DNA from: Brachionus manjavacas
Taxonomy: Eukaryota > Rotifera > Eurotatoria > Ploima > Brachionidae
Assembly (NCBI GenBank): GCA_019054805.1
Contig: JAHQIY010000001.1
Coordinates: 3,672,501-3,736,500 of the forward strand
Direction of reading: 5' to 3'
DNA: 64,000 nt
Position 1 is the stretch's first letter; each line of letters begins with the position of its first letter. Under the pieces are notes generated by a model, which worked only from the letters and a program-made list of their open reading frames with translations, was not told the DNA's origin and searched no databases. The position numbers and the translations under genes were made by a program. Positions 45,161 through 57,137 of the stretch are shown here, one piece after another.

Positions 45161-47288
45161 TAAATGTTCATGTCTATAAAAGAAAACAAGTTGCCTTAAG
45201 CTTTTAGAAATTAAAGAAAATGTTAATTTCTATTATTTGATACAAAGAATTTCAAATAAAGTGCTCAATTTTTTAATTTAAATTAATTTAATTTAGTCTC
45301 CAGCCATAAAATTCATCTGTACTCAAACATGCAAAAGTTAAAAACTTAAAAATGAGCAATGTCTAATTAACATTCAGTTTTTATTAGTTTTTGTATCCAA
45401 CTTTTAGTTAATTTTTCTATTTGATTAGTTTCTAGTGTCAAAATAAAGAAAATTTTGGTTAAATTTTAAAATATTTTTCGCAGATTTGTAATTATTAAAC
45501 AATTATGATACAACTGCTCAAGATGAGAAAAAGCTTTTCAATTTTTCTTCATAAAAGATTTTGATTCTTTAATAATTTCAAAAGAACCATTGTCCAAAAA
45601 TAAATTATTTATTTATTAAAAAGCATAATAAATAACAATAAAACTAATTCTTACATTAATAGAAAAAAAAAGAAGAACTATTTGATCAATATTTATTCAG
45701 TTAAAAAAAATGAAACCATTAAATCTAAATTTGCAGAAAATTGAAAAACATAAAAATAATTTGATTAATAGTAAAAAAATTATCAAGCATATTAGAAAAA
45801 AATGTTATACAACCATGAACAGTAAGTCTTCAATTATTTACCTTCAATTATTAAGATCAGAGTTTTAAGTATAAATTAACTGAAAATAGCTACATGAAGC
45901 TTTAAAGTAAAATAAATGAGTAGTTAAATATTTTATGGAAATTTTATGATGTAAAAATTTGCAACAATTTCTTAGTGTGCTAAAATAAATTATAAGAAAA
46001 CAAAAATTATTTTGTACAATAAATTAATCTATTTTTAATTTTTGTTTTATCCAAATTTATAAATGTAGTTTTTTTTTCCTATAGAATAAAGTTATTTTGT
46101 TTTATTCGATACTTAAAATAGTATGAGAAAATTTAAAATTAAATTTTAGCAGCCTAGTTGTTATTCTTAAGCTTTGAATTCTTTAGAGACATTATCGATA
46201 TGTTTAGATGGTGGTCACACGTCTATTCAACTAATTCGATCATTCAAAAGCTTAGAATCCCTAAAGGTGTTTTGACGAAAACTTTTGTCATTTCCGAACT
46301 AATCACAAAGCGCAAGCAAATTTTAAACAACAACAACAAAATTTGAATTAGTCTAAACCTTTGATTTCAAATTAGATTTCTGATTGATTTATTGACAAAA
46401 ATCTAGTTAAAATCAATTTATCGATTGTCTAAAGCCTTGGCCAAAATTTCAACGCGGCAATACCAAATTTGTCCATTAATCAAACACTGGCTCCCAGGAT
46501 AGACCAGAAATTAATTTTCTTCTATTTTAGATCTGACTTTTTAGATTAGATTAATTGTAACTCAAGAAATGTGACTAAGTAGATTTTTGATGCCAATAAA
46601 TTCCGAATTCTCTCGAGTCCTCTTGTGCATGGACTTGTTATCGTCACTCTAATTACTAGGTATTGAATTCACTTAATTGAAATTTCATATCATGCCATTC
46701 AATCGATAGCTAACTGCTAGTCATAAACTTAATTGCAAAAAAAACTGAATCTAGTTAAATAATAAGTTATTAAGTTCTAATTAAAACTATCTATTCTTCT
46801 TGGCCTATTTAAATCGCATTCCAAATTCAGTTTTGACATAAAATTTACTTGCCAAATAAAACAAAGTTTATTAAAGTTTTGTGTTACAATTTTTTATGAG
46901 ACAACCATGCGAATTTTCGTGCTATTTGCCTGTTAAAAAGCCTTACCGTCTAATTTAAAAGTCAATTTAAAAAATAAGGTCAGCTTGTGAATATTTATTA
47001 AATTAAAATTTTTGAATAGAATGGCAGAACAATCGGCCATTTGCAGGATATATGTTCAATTAAATTGATGTAGTCTTCGAATCGATTGCAAATTGGCAGC
47101 TACTTGATACAATATTTGACTCGGTTTATTTGCCAGGAACAATGGGCAAATGATTTTTAATAAAAATTTTAAGATTTTTTTGTCAAAGCTTTTTATTAAT
47201 TTTCAAAATTGTATAATATTAAAGTATGTAAATGCAAAATTTTCTTAATTGTCGTCTTCAGCAAATACTGATGACTAGAAAAAAGGTT

Positions 47289-47377
47289 GTTTGACTTGGA
47301 CGGTGGAAGTAAATAGTCGAAGCGTGCTTCTGGATTCTAGCAAGACAGTGCTAAGTCAATGGATGCCCAAGTCAAAC
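47289..47377 (+). other. Inverted pair / possible lone exon
   Basis: GTTTGACTTGG (47289-47299) pairs perfectly with CCAAGTCAAAC (47367-47377) across 67 bases, and an inner GAAGC..GCTTC pairs locally. The same stretch is open as KGCLTWTVEVNSRSVLLDSS between an acceptor-like CTAG (to 47278) and a donor-like GTATAA (47382). A hairpin RNA and an unassigned exon are both possible; so is chance. Confidence 0.2.
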
Positions 47378-50300
47378 TCAGGTATAACCTAGTTTACGAA
47401 TATTTATGACCGAAAAGCTTTTAAGTTAAAAAATTATCATTTTTTAAAATCTAGTTACTAATTAAATTCGAGCAACATTTGCTCTTGTTGGCTTGTTACT
47501 AGATAGAAAATTGTTTAGCTTAATTGCCATAGATTTAAATCTACTAGTCTAATATTATTAATGGCGTGATCATTCAACCCATATTACCAATTTAATAAAT
47601 GGTTATCAAAAAAAAGAGTTAAACTTACTAATTACTAATAAATTGTTTTAAAAAATTAAAAACAAATATGTTTGACATATTTTCCAAGGCAAATAAATAG
47701 ATAGATAGATCGATTATTGATGGTTTTGTTTTGCAAACTAAAGGGAATTGAATTTCAAGTTTTGTAATAAACTGGCATCAAATCGACTAAAAGTGCATAG
47801 TTATTTAACAAAAATATTAAAGGGAAAAAATTTTACTCAATCAAATTAATATTTAATTAAAGTTTAGTGATGGCAGGCAGATGTAGATAGAGACTTTAAA
47901 CGAGAAGAAGAAGCTTTTCATTTTTTGCATGATATTTCAAGAGGCTTTCAAGTTATGTAATAAAATGAGTTTGTTTATTAGAAAATTTTTTTAATGATTT
48001 TGGCTTGACTTAATCGATTTTTGAATTTAACTAAATGGCTTTACAACTTTACACAACAACAACAACAAAAAAGAAAAAAAAGGAAAAAAGGGAGAAAATA
48101 AATGAAAAATGGAATTAATTTTGTATTTCCTTTTGTTCGTTCTTCTTCTCTCGTTTTATGTTTATAACGAGTTTAAAAAGGAAAAAATAAGATTTTAATT
48201 AAGTGATATTTCTTTTTCTATGATTGTAACAAACTGAAGTTGATTTACGACTTCGAAAGAGCTTTTTCTCTCTATTTAAGCCGTAATAGGCCGAAGCAAG
48301 GTCCGTTTCGAATTAATTCGAGACAAGTTATTCACGGGCATAAATCTCAATCTAGGAATCTTTCATCAGCGGCCCAAAAGGTCGATGCAAACAAGCAATC
48401 AAAAAGCCTATGATCGATCATATCTTAATCTTAACTTGTATGGATATCAATTAATCTAAAAAAATTTAAATTAGAAAAATTTTGGATAACCAGTATCCAA
48501 TACGTGTCAATAAGCCAGTCTGGGCCTAATAGATAATTTTGACTCTAAACAGACCCGATTAGGATTCTCATTAAATATGCCCGAGATTAAACACACAAAT
48601 TCCATCTTTTTTTTTCCTAATTAAATAGATTTTAGTTTTTAAATATTTGCTATTATTAGCCTTGGCTTAGGAAACTATTTGACACACAAATTTGGAATGT
48701 TAATGAAACCAGCATCACGACATGGCAAACTATTAATTTGGACGACAAGAACAGTACATTACCTTAAAATGGTCCAAGTAAAACGAGACTAATTAGGCAT
48801 TATTTATAGACTGTAATTTGGTAGCCAACATATCAGCTAGGTTTTCTTCTATTTCATATTGTATTTGATCTATGGATAAATTCTAAAATTAAGACAACAA
48901 TGACTCTAAGTGTATTGTGTTTAAAATGCATTTAATTCAATAGATAAATTGTCAAAATATTAGACTCAATTTATTCACTCTTTTTTTCTTCTTCTTTTTC
49001 TTTTTTGTTAAAAAAAAAGCTTTTACAATAAAATTTGCTAAATAAACAAAACAGTTTTTGTTTTTTGGTTCCTTTGACAAATAGTTTGTTTTTTGTGTCT
49101 GTGATGGCACGTTTGAGCGCGTGGTTATATGTGATTTGGTGGATGCGGGACAAGTTTGGCTGGCACAAACTAGTTAGAGAATAGGTGAATTGTTTGACAT
49201 GAAAAGAAAAGGTGAACTAAGCGATAGATCATTTTTAACGAGGATGAATTAACCCAGTTTAAATGACATCTATGAAATTTAACATTGGCCAAACATTGTG
49301 GTCGGTGGCAAGACTCAAGCAGATAAATTATTTCAAGTTTATTTTTGGAATACCAGTCTTAACATTTTAATAATTTAGCTTAGAAAAATAATCATTTAGA
49401 AAGCATGTAATTTTTTTTCTCATTTAGAAAATTAACTTTAAGATAGAATTTCACAAAATTGCTAGTTTTTCTACTATGCAAAAATATTTCAAGCATTGAT
49501 TGAACAAAAAAAACTAATTAAATTAAAAAACATTTAGTTTTCTAGTGGAAAAACCCGGCACGGCTCATTTGGCTTTGCGAACTAGATGATAAGAAAAATG
49601 TTTACAATTTTAGCGTGTAAATAGATAGACTTTGAAAAATATGTTTTTTTTTTCTAATAGAAAAAAAAATATTTTTCGGGATCAGAAGAAAAGGACCGTA
49701 CACTAAATATTCCAAATATTTTGCACTCAGGCAAATTATTTGAAACAATTTGAACATAAATTGATTTGCAGCCGATTATTTAATTAATTCTCTCATGCCT
49801 AGCTGTTTGTTTAAATTATTTTCTTTATTTTTTTCATTATATAAACACTAGTAAATTAATATTTCGAAAAAAATATGGCCAGATAAAAACCCATTGATAT
49901 CGAATCGCTCGAATCATTTTTTAGATATCAATTAAGCTAGATATCTGATAAATATTGGCAATTTTCTGCTTGTGCACCCATATATGTGTAATTAAGAAAA
50001 ATAGAAAAGCAAGCTTCGATTCATTTTTATTTTTTTAATCAATCGAATTATAAAATAAACCAAATTATTTCTCTCTTTTAAATCAATTTTAAAATTTTAA
50101 AAAATGTTCATTTTGAATTTTTTGTCAATTTAATATTTTGAAAAATAATACAAGAAAAGCAAGCTTAAGATTAATTTTATATAGACTTAATTATTTCATT
50201 CCTTTTAATTAATTTAAAAATTGTAAATTTTTTAATTTTTTGGTCAATTAAACATTTTAAAAAAGTAATTTTTTTTCTCTATTTTTAAAATTAATTTAAA

Positions 50301-50448
50301 AATTAACAAAAAAGAACAACTAGCTTTTGTTCATAATCTATTCAATTGATGTTAAAAATTAAAAACAAACTGAACAGATAGCCGAGATTTGGCTCGATAT
50401 TTTAACGATGGTTTCTTGGTGATGACAGCATTTTCTCAAGAGCATACC

Positions 50449-50472
50449 GCTATCTGACCCGTGGGAGATAGC
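50449..50472 (+). other. Perfect short hairpin
   Basis: GCTATCT and AGATAGC pair exactly around a loop that itself holds CCC and GGG. It resembles neither the histone 3' stem-loop nor any snRNA I know. Confidence 0.4.
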
Positions 50473-51309
50473 TTTTAATGATAAAAGTAATTTTGTTTAA
50501 TGTGGTAGAGCCTAAATTGATTGAGGGAGAGAAAAAGCTGAATTATCCCGGGACTTCCGGCTATAATCAGGTAAATTTACAGTGGCCAGGGAAAAATTTA
50601 AAAACTAGAAATTTTCTATGTATTCGAAGGCAAATATTTACAATGATAACAAGATTTATTTCAAATAAACTAGAATGTTTTTATTTTATATTTTATTTGG
50701 CATATCAAAATGATAAAATTTCAAGATAACTTTAAAGTGCTAAAAAGCAAATAAAGCAAAAATAGAATTAGTTTTTGAGTTGTCAAACATGTAAGGAAGG
50801 CCAGCTCATGGGCAAAAATGGCTCATCTCAATTAAAAGCATTCAGACAGATTGTTGAGCTTTTTTTTTGTTTATCTTCAATCCGGCATAAATCATTGTAA
50901 ACTTGTGGAAAGATAATGTCTGTCATCACCTAGCCGTAATTTAATTACGATTAAAGATAAAACAAAAACTACTGTGCTGGGTGGTCGCGTGCCGCTGAGT
51001 TCAATTGACATTGAGTATCGATTAAATTTCCATTATCTTATCTAAGTATAGTGCTCATTTAGTTTTCTCAATTGTATTGGCACTTTATTTAAAAATCAGG
51101 ATTTTGTTTATTTTAATTTCTAATTATCCAGTTTGGCCGATTTCTATAAACCAACTTGAACAAGCCGTACAAAAGCCGATAAAGCCTTCAGAAACTATTC
51201 GTTTCCTTCATGCTTCGATTGACAAAGTATAATTTAAAAAATAAATATCCTTAGAAAGTTTAGATTTTAATAACTAGCCACGGATTATAATGCTAAAATA
51301 TCAGTCGAT

Positions 51310-53370
51310 ATGAAGCTTAGTATTTTGTTAATATACTTTTTTATATCATTATCTGAGTGCAGAAGACGGCTGTACCACCGTCATCCGGGATATAGACACG
51401 CAAGGACCACGACTAATGCGCCACAGGAGAAAATTTCTGCCATCAACATGACTGCCAAGGTGGGCGAGTCAGTTATACTCAATTGTGCAATCAACTCGAG
51501 CTTCAACCCGGGCGCCATCTGGACACAGGCTAAGATCGGAAATGTTCTCACCTTTAATACCAATCGAATCACTGTTGATCCAAGATTTGAAATAATCCAG
51601 CACTCCATACACAAGGAAGACGAGTTGGTTCTGTCCGACCCCAATCTAATCGTGCCCAAGCAAGCTCATGCTAATGATGTTGTTTTTTACAATTTGAAAA
51701 TTGACAATGTCCAGTTGTATGATGAAAATGAGTACGTGTGCCAGAATAGTATTACAAAATCGGATGAAGATGAGCCTCTTGTTCACAGCTTAATTTATTT
51801 ATATGTCACTAGTAAATATTTATTTTTTAAATTAATTTCAGGATTTGAATTAAATAAAATTTTTCAAGAATCGCCAAATTTTGTTGAAAGTCAAACTTCA
51901 GAGAGTAACATTGCCGGAGTTGAAAATGGCGAAGTGATGCTAGAGTGCACTGCTACTGGAAAACCAGTGCCTAAAATTAGGTGGTATCAGATTGGTGAAA
52001 GCACAGGCATGATAACGGGTATTTTTTTTTAATTCATCAGAACTGATAATAAAATCTGAGATTAATTTTGAATAATATTTTTTTTATTGTTTAGGCTCGA
52101 AATAGATGATAAATACAAGAAAAACTTTCAAGTCCTAAGTTTTGAGTGTATTTTTTTGTTCACTAATTTAGAAAAAGAATGTATTATTGGAGATTGAAAA
52201 ATTTTATTTAGCATTTAATTTAAGTTAATTAAGATCGATTTTTTATTTATTTTTTATTCAATTAAGTTAAGTCTGAATAGTTTGAATTTAAATGTCTAAT
52301 TTGCAAAAGGCTATTGAAATAATTCAATTGAGACATTTGTTCAATCAGATATTCTTTGGAATTCAAAATAAAATGAATAGAAAATAGATCAATTCGGATT
52401 ATACATTCATTAAATATTAATTCCATTCAAATGAACTTCTAAGAGCTGAAAACTTTTTTTTTGTTTTATAATTAAATTAAAAATATTTACCACTAATAAC
52501 AAAAATAAACATTTTTTTTTATTTGATCTAAAGATTTGAACCATGAATCAACAAGTTTAAGCATAAGAAATTTATCCAAATATGAAAAGAATAAATATGA
52601 ATGTGTTGCTAGCAATGGTATTCTGCCATCTGTGAGTAAAAAATTTACTCTAACTGTTTATTGTAAGTTTGCCTAAATTTTTTTTTAATTAAAAAAATAA
52701 ATAAATTTAACTTAGTCGCTCCAGTAATTAGTATAATTCAGCCGCATTTGAGTCGCAGCTCGACTAATTCAGTAGTTCTAGGCTGCGTTGTCGACTCAAA
52801 CCCAGAAGGCACGACCACATGGTATAAGTTCTTTGACAAAGTTAGCCAATATTTACCCATAGACGAACTAGACTCAAAATATCACAAAAATAACATCAAG
52901 CATTCGAATCATTCAATATCCTATCTCAAGATCACAAATTTTACTTTATCGGACCTGGCTCAGTTTAAGTGTGTGGCAAACAACGTGATCGGAAAATCGG
53001 AAAAGGTTGTAGATTTAAATGAGTACAAAGAATTGTTGTTTAAACCAAAAAAGAACAAAATAAAAATATTTAAAAGTGATAAAGAAAAAATGGATGCGTA
53101 TGAACAGTATTCGATAAGGCAAAAAGACGATGGTAGATTTGAAATGAGAAAAATTGGTCTGGCAGATTCAAATTCAAATCAAAGCTACTTTAGCACTCAA
53201 TTTAACAAAAACAGTTTAATACTTGGTAATTTAAATAAAAAAAAATTAAATAAAATTTAATTCTTTTTTTTTTTCAAGATAATCTGGAGAACACATCGAA
53301 CAAAAAATTGTCATATTTCTTAAATTTAATTCTATTGATTCTCACGGCTTTAAAGTGTAGTCGAGTTTAA
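51310..53370 (+). CDS. Three-Ig GPI-anchored adhesion protein (lachesin/IgLON-like)
   Basis: Five exons: 51310-51811, 51869-52018, 52534-52662, 52716-53225 and 53279-53370; 460 residues. A signal peptide (MKLSILLIYFFISLSEC) is followed by a basic stretch. Ig 1: Cys 59 (VILNCAINSS), Trp 71, Cys 144 (DENEYVCQ). Ig 2: PNFVESQTSES, Cys 194 (VMLECTATGKPVPKIRWYQ), Cys 241 (NKYECVASNG). Ig 3: GCVVDSNPEGTTTWYKF and LAQFKCVANNVIGKSE. A Lys-rich linker follows. The last exon ends with a hydrophobic segment (LSYFLNLILLILTAL) and only five more residues, typical of a GPI-anchor signal. The PNF-E-TS start and GKP.P.I.WY of Ig 2 are typical of the lachesin/IgLON/DPR group, which mediates neuronal and epithelial cell adhesion. 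Exact orthology is not settled by eye. Intron 2 (515 nt) is long for this gene; an extra small exon there cannot be excluded. Confidence 0.9.
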
Positions 53371-54663
53371 TTTCTAAAATAAAATAAAAATCGATTCGAG
53401 ATATTTGTATAACTACCGATATATTTTTATAAATTATGTTATTTTATTCTTTTGATCTGCTAAATTGTGTAATTAAATGTTTTTTTTTATTAATTATGGT
53501 TGATTAATTTATTGTATTTTTATTTAAAAAAACAAACTTAATAAAAATTTGATATTCATTGTTTGAGTTTATATCTATATTCATATTCAGGATTTAAATT
53601 AATTAATTTGTAAACTGGATTTAATCTTTTAAAAAGTAGCTTCATACTGTGTTCATGATTTTAGTGGAACTTCTTATCTAAATTTAATTTGAAAAGATGA
53701 TTGAATTTTTTTTTTAATTAACAGCTTTTAATTCAATAAATTTATATCAAAACTAAAATCTTATGATACCATTTAATTGCAAAAGATTACAGTGATTGAT
53801 CATAATTTTAGAATTGTTTTCTCAAACTGGGATTTAAGCAACATCAATAAATATTTTTCAATAAAAAAGATTACTAGATATAATTTTTTTATTATGTTTT
53901 TTCAGTTAATTTTGTTTTGTATCATATATATAAAGTTAAAAGATTATGTTTATTTTAGATTAATTTCTATAATTTTGACTCTTAAATAACTCATTTAGTT
54001 AGTTAATTCTCATTAATTTTTTTGAGGATTATGATATTATTTTAAACTGAAATGAAAAAAGCTTAAACTAATTAAACTTCATTCGGATATGGTAATCATT
54101 ATTGATTAGAATTAAAATTATTATTTTTATATCTTTTTAATTTTTTTATATATAATTAGATAATTATTTTGAGTATATCCTTAAAGATATCATTAGAAAT
54201 ATTGACATTAAAATTTAATCGCTTGAAGCCCTAGCCTGTAGATCAGAGTGTCCGCCTGACAGAAAGACAAGAAAAATGAGCTGAAGGGAGAATATTGAAA
54301 TGAAAATTTCAAACCTAGAACGATCAATAAAATGATAAGAAATCTAAAATATTAAAAAAAAATTTTTCTTGTCTTGCATTTTGTTTGTCTTAGAAAAAAT
54401 GGCCACTTTTGAATCACTTTAAAACTGATTGAAAATAACAAATAATTATAATGTACTCAAAAAAATTTCAAAATTTTAGTTTTAAATCAGACAGTCTGAT
54501 CACATTTTTTCTATCACTATTTAAACATTATCCTTAAAAAATCAAAACTCATTAATCAAAAATAAACCAGCCGTCTTTTGTTTTTAATTATCTTTATTAA
54601 TTTGCTAATAAAAATTGAATTTATTTAACACCTAGTTTTAAAAAGTCATTGAAATTTGTATAT
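53371..54663. other. Non-coding between convergent Ig-domain and TMEM26 genes
   Basis: AT-rich; it holds both 3'-UTRs (AATAAA near 53539; TTTATT near 54592 for the minus-strand gene). A 13-base palindrome TCAGACAGTCTGA lies near 54487. No gene was recognised. Confidence 0.5.
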
Positions 54664-55977
54664 TTAAGATAATTTTGAGTTTGTTGATAAGTTTTTAAAA
54701 GCTCCTTGATTAACTTTGTTCTTTATAAGAATCCATTTTTTTTGCGATTGCGGTGAACAATTTTCCAAATTGGAAAATTTAGTCGAATTTATAATTGAAT
54801 GTGTTTGATCTAATGAATTGGTCGATCTAGAGGGTGTTAAATTTGAAGTCGGAGTCGATTGTGAAACAAAATTGATCACGGGTATTTCCACAATAGTTTC
54901 ATTTGTGTATTTATTGCTTATCTTTTCTTCTTCTCTAAAAATAATATAACACCGATTTAAATGTATAATGATAAAAAGATAAGTTTTGAGGGTAAAAAAA
55001 ACACTATGATTCCACAGGGTACAATTTCCGTAATGAACTGCATATGCATATGTTCGTACTATACAAATTGGTATATCTTTAAGTATCAACATGGCAAAAA
55101 TTCCCCAAACTTCTTTTTCAAACATTTCCTTAATTTTTTTCATAAAAAAAGAAAACGAATTCCGAATTTTGGAAAAAAAGACTATAAATTTTGATTTAAA
55201 GTCTTGACAGATCTCAGATTGATCTGTAGCAGCTTTCGTTTTATCAAAATCATTATCTAAACTTTTATTATTGAAATTTGTGTTTCGCTTTGCCGTGAGA
55301 CCCAGTGAAAGCTGAGCTATGGAGAACCATAAACACACCAAAGACATCGTGAATATTCTTCTCCTAAATTCTTCACTGCAATCGGAATAATTCAAACTCT
55401 TAATCATTTTCATCATATCTAAAATATCTGCTATAGAAGTCACATAAATTAAAAGAAGTCTCGAGAGTTCCTCAAGACTTATTTTCCCCTTCGGAATCAA
55501 CCATCTAGTAACTATGACTATTAGAAAAAAAACTTCGGTAATCGCACTTCGAACCGATTTTTTAGAAAATGGATTATTGTTGATCAATAGGGTTGTATTA
55601 TTTGAATTGTTTGGTTCATTTGTTACGAGAGATAGTTGAAAATCATGGATATATGATTCAAATAAACATGGCAGATAGGCAAAAACAATGTAAATAAATA
55701 ATAATGGAGAACCCCTTTTTTTAATAAAAAACTAGAAAATTTTTTAATTTTTTTCAATGGCTTACCATTTCCACTCGTGACCACATCTGATAAAAATGGT
55801 GTAAATACCCTCTGAGATGATTAGGGTAATGCATACACATAGACTCATAAATAAAATACCAAAATTTTCAATTTTCCATATAAAAGATAAATAAAGAAAG
55901 TGAATATGAACCAGTATTAAAATCCGAGTTAGTATTGCTTTTATAATATTAGCAAATTTTAATTTTGATTTCTTCAT
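54664..55977 (-). CDS. TMEM26: TMEM26-like multipass membrane protein
   Basis: Two exons: complement 55766-55977 and 54664-55714; 420 residues (human 368). The splice AAATG / GGTTCTCC restores WKWGSPLLFIYIVFAYLPC, which matches the family block after the third helix. Further family blocks: ITEVFFLIVIVTRWLIPKGK, LEELSRLLLIYVTSIADILD, and EVWGIFAMLILKDIPICIVR leading to FFTLKTYLFIIIHLNRCYII. At least seven hydrophobic segments are visible. A family-atypical Lys/Asp-rich insert (about SLDNDFDKTKAATDQSEICQ) lies between later helices, and the tail is Ser/Thr/Asn-rich. Molecular function of the family is not established. The start lies 191 bp below the LHFPL stop on the same strand. Confidence 0.9.
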
Positions 55978-56168
55978 TTTTTTAAATTAAATTATAATTT
56001 GACTGTAAATATTAACAGACTGAATCTAATAAATAAAATTTTCTCTTTTTTTTTAAATAAAATTTATTATACAATAAATACTTCGAAAAAAATTGATATA
56101 AAAATCAAATTCTGTTGTTTGTGTCACCTAAGTAGATAAGTTTAGAGCATAAATGTTGTAATAATATA

Positions 56169-56902
56169 TCAATAAATACTTGTTAGTTGATCACGTTTTT
56201 CACCCGCATGCTCAAGCAGATACTTTGCTTGTCTTCCGGCAAGCAAAAAAGCGAAAATTGTTAAAAACAATTGTTGAAAAGAAAGAATACATGCTAGAAT
56301 ATAGGCCCATCTGATGGAGCAAGAGCCAAGTTTGAGTTGTCCGGATTTTTTTCCGCAAACAGTTCGTATACTGGATGTATCCCAGCCGATAGGGTACACA
56401 GATATGCCAATAAATAAACAAATTACTTAATATTTATTGATTAAAAAGATTAGAAAAATATATTTTTTTCAATTTTACATATTAATAACTGAATCCAGGC
56501 ACAAATGTGTATTACTCTTTCAAGTTTAATGGCTAGTGAAAAAATAAATACGATTACACAGATTAGGGAGAGAAGACAGGAAAATCCGACAAAAAAACAT
56601 GCAGCTCTGATGGCAGAATTGTTAGGCAAAGTGGAAAAATTGGTCCAAGTCCCGGAGCATTTATACGAACTAGAAATGGGACTTTGAACACAAAAGTGGT
56701 ATAGACCAAAGAAGCCTCGATTCGGACTTTTGTCAGTGTCGCCAATCCATTCGGGTGATACAAAACATATTATTAAACAGATAGTAAAACAAACAGTTAT
56801 CAGGATCCATATTATACTAAATATTCTCGAATTTTTTAAATAAAATTTATAATAATCGTAAGCCGATATATTGTCGATTTTGTCTATCCTAAACTTTGGC
56901 AT
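56169..56902 (-). CDS. LHFPL-family tetraspan protein (LHFPL3/4/5-like)
   Basis: Two exons: complement 56479-56902 and 56169-56425 (intron 53 nt); 226 residues, normal for the family. Order: YYKFYLKNSRIFSIIWILIT (TM1), FVSPEWIGD, GFFGLYHFC (family signature in extracellular loop 1), GTWTNFSTLP, TM2 (FFVGFSCLLSLICVIVFIFS), CAWIQLLILICLFIGISVYP (TM3), GWDTSSIRTVCG, SCSIRWAYILACILSFQQLF (TM4), then a short tail after LAGRQAKYLLE. LHFPL proteins are auxiliary membrane subunits; LHFPL5 is part of the hair-cell mechanotransduction complex and LHFPL4 helps GABA-A receptors. The sequence sits with the LHFPL3/4/5 branch rather than LHFPL2/6. It lies in tandem between the ZYG11-like gene and TMEM26. 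Confidence 0.93.
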
Positions 56903-57137
56903 ACTTTCAATTTTTTTAATTACTTTTTAGCTTATTTTTGATAAAATTTTTGAAAAGCTCGTGCTGATTTATTTTAGACAATAGGCTACTAACTTTCCAA
57001 TTTAGGACAGTGTTAATCAAGACACTAAGTCAAGTGTGACCAGTTTATGGTCATGCTTCAAATAATAATTTTAAAAAATTTTATTAAAAAAAAAATCTGC
57101 AAATTAAACTCTATTATTTTGAAAACAATTAAAAAAA

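Larger units (their letters stand above)
45161..51309. other. 6.1-kb gene-free region upstream of the Ig-domain gene
   Basis: No gene with family signal. Short open frames at 46158-46346, 48971-49168 and 50478-50729 look like chance. The part 46140-50000 is less homopolymer-rich and unique-looking, which could mean regulatory DNA for the Ig gene. It contains simple repeats (AACAAC near 46331, TAGA near 47697, ACAACAACA near 48054), an inverted pair at 47289-47377 and a tight hairpin at 50449-50472. Confidence 0.5.

Noticed and set aside
49068-49168. Minus-strand open frame beginning MCQPNLSRIHQ
   Set aside because: It runs into Lys/Glu/Phe homopolymers with no recognisable domain or splice context.
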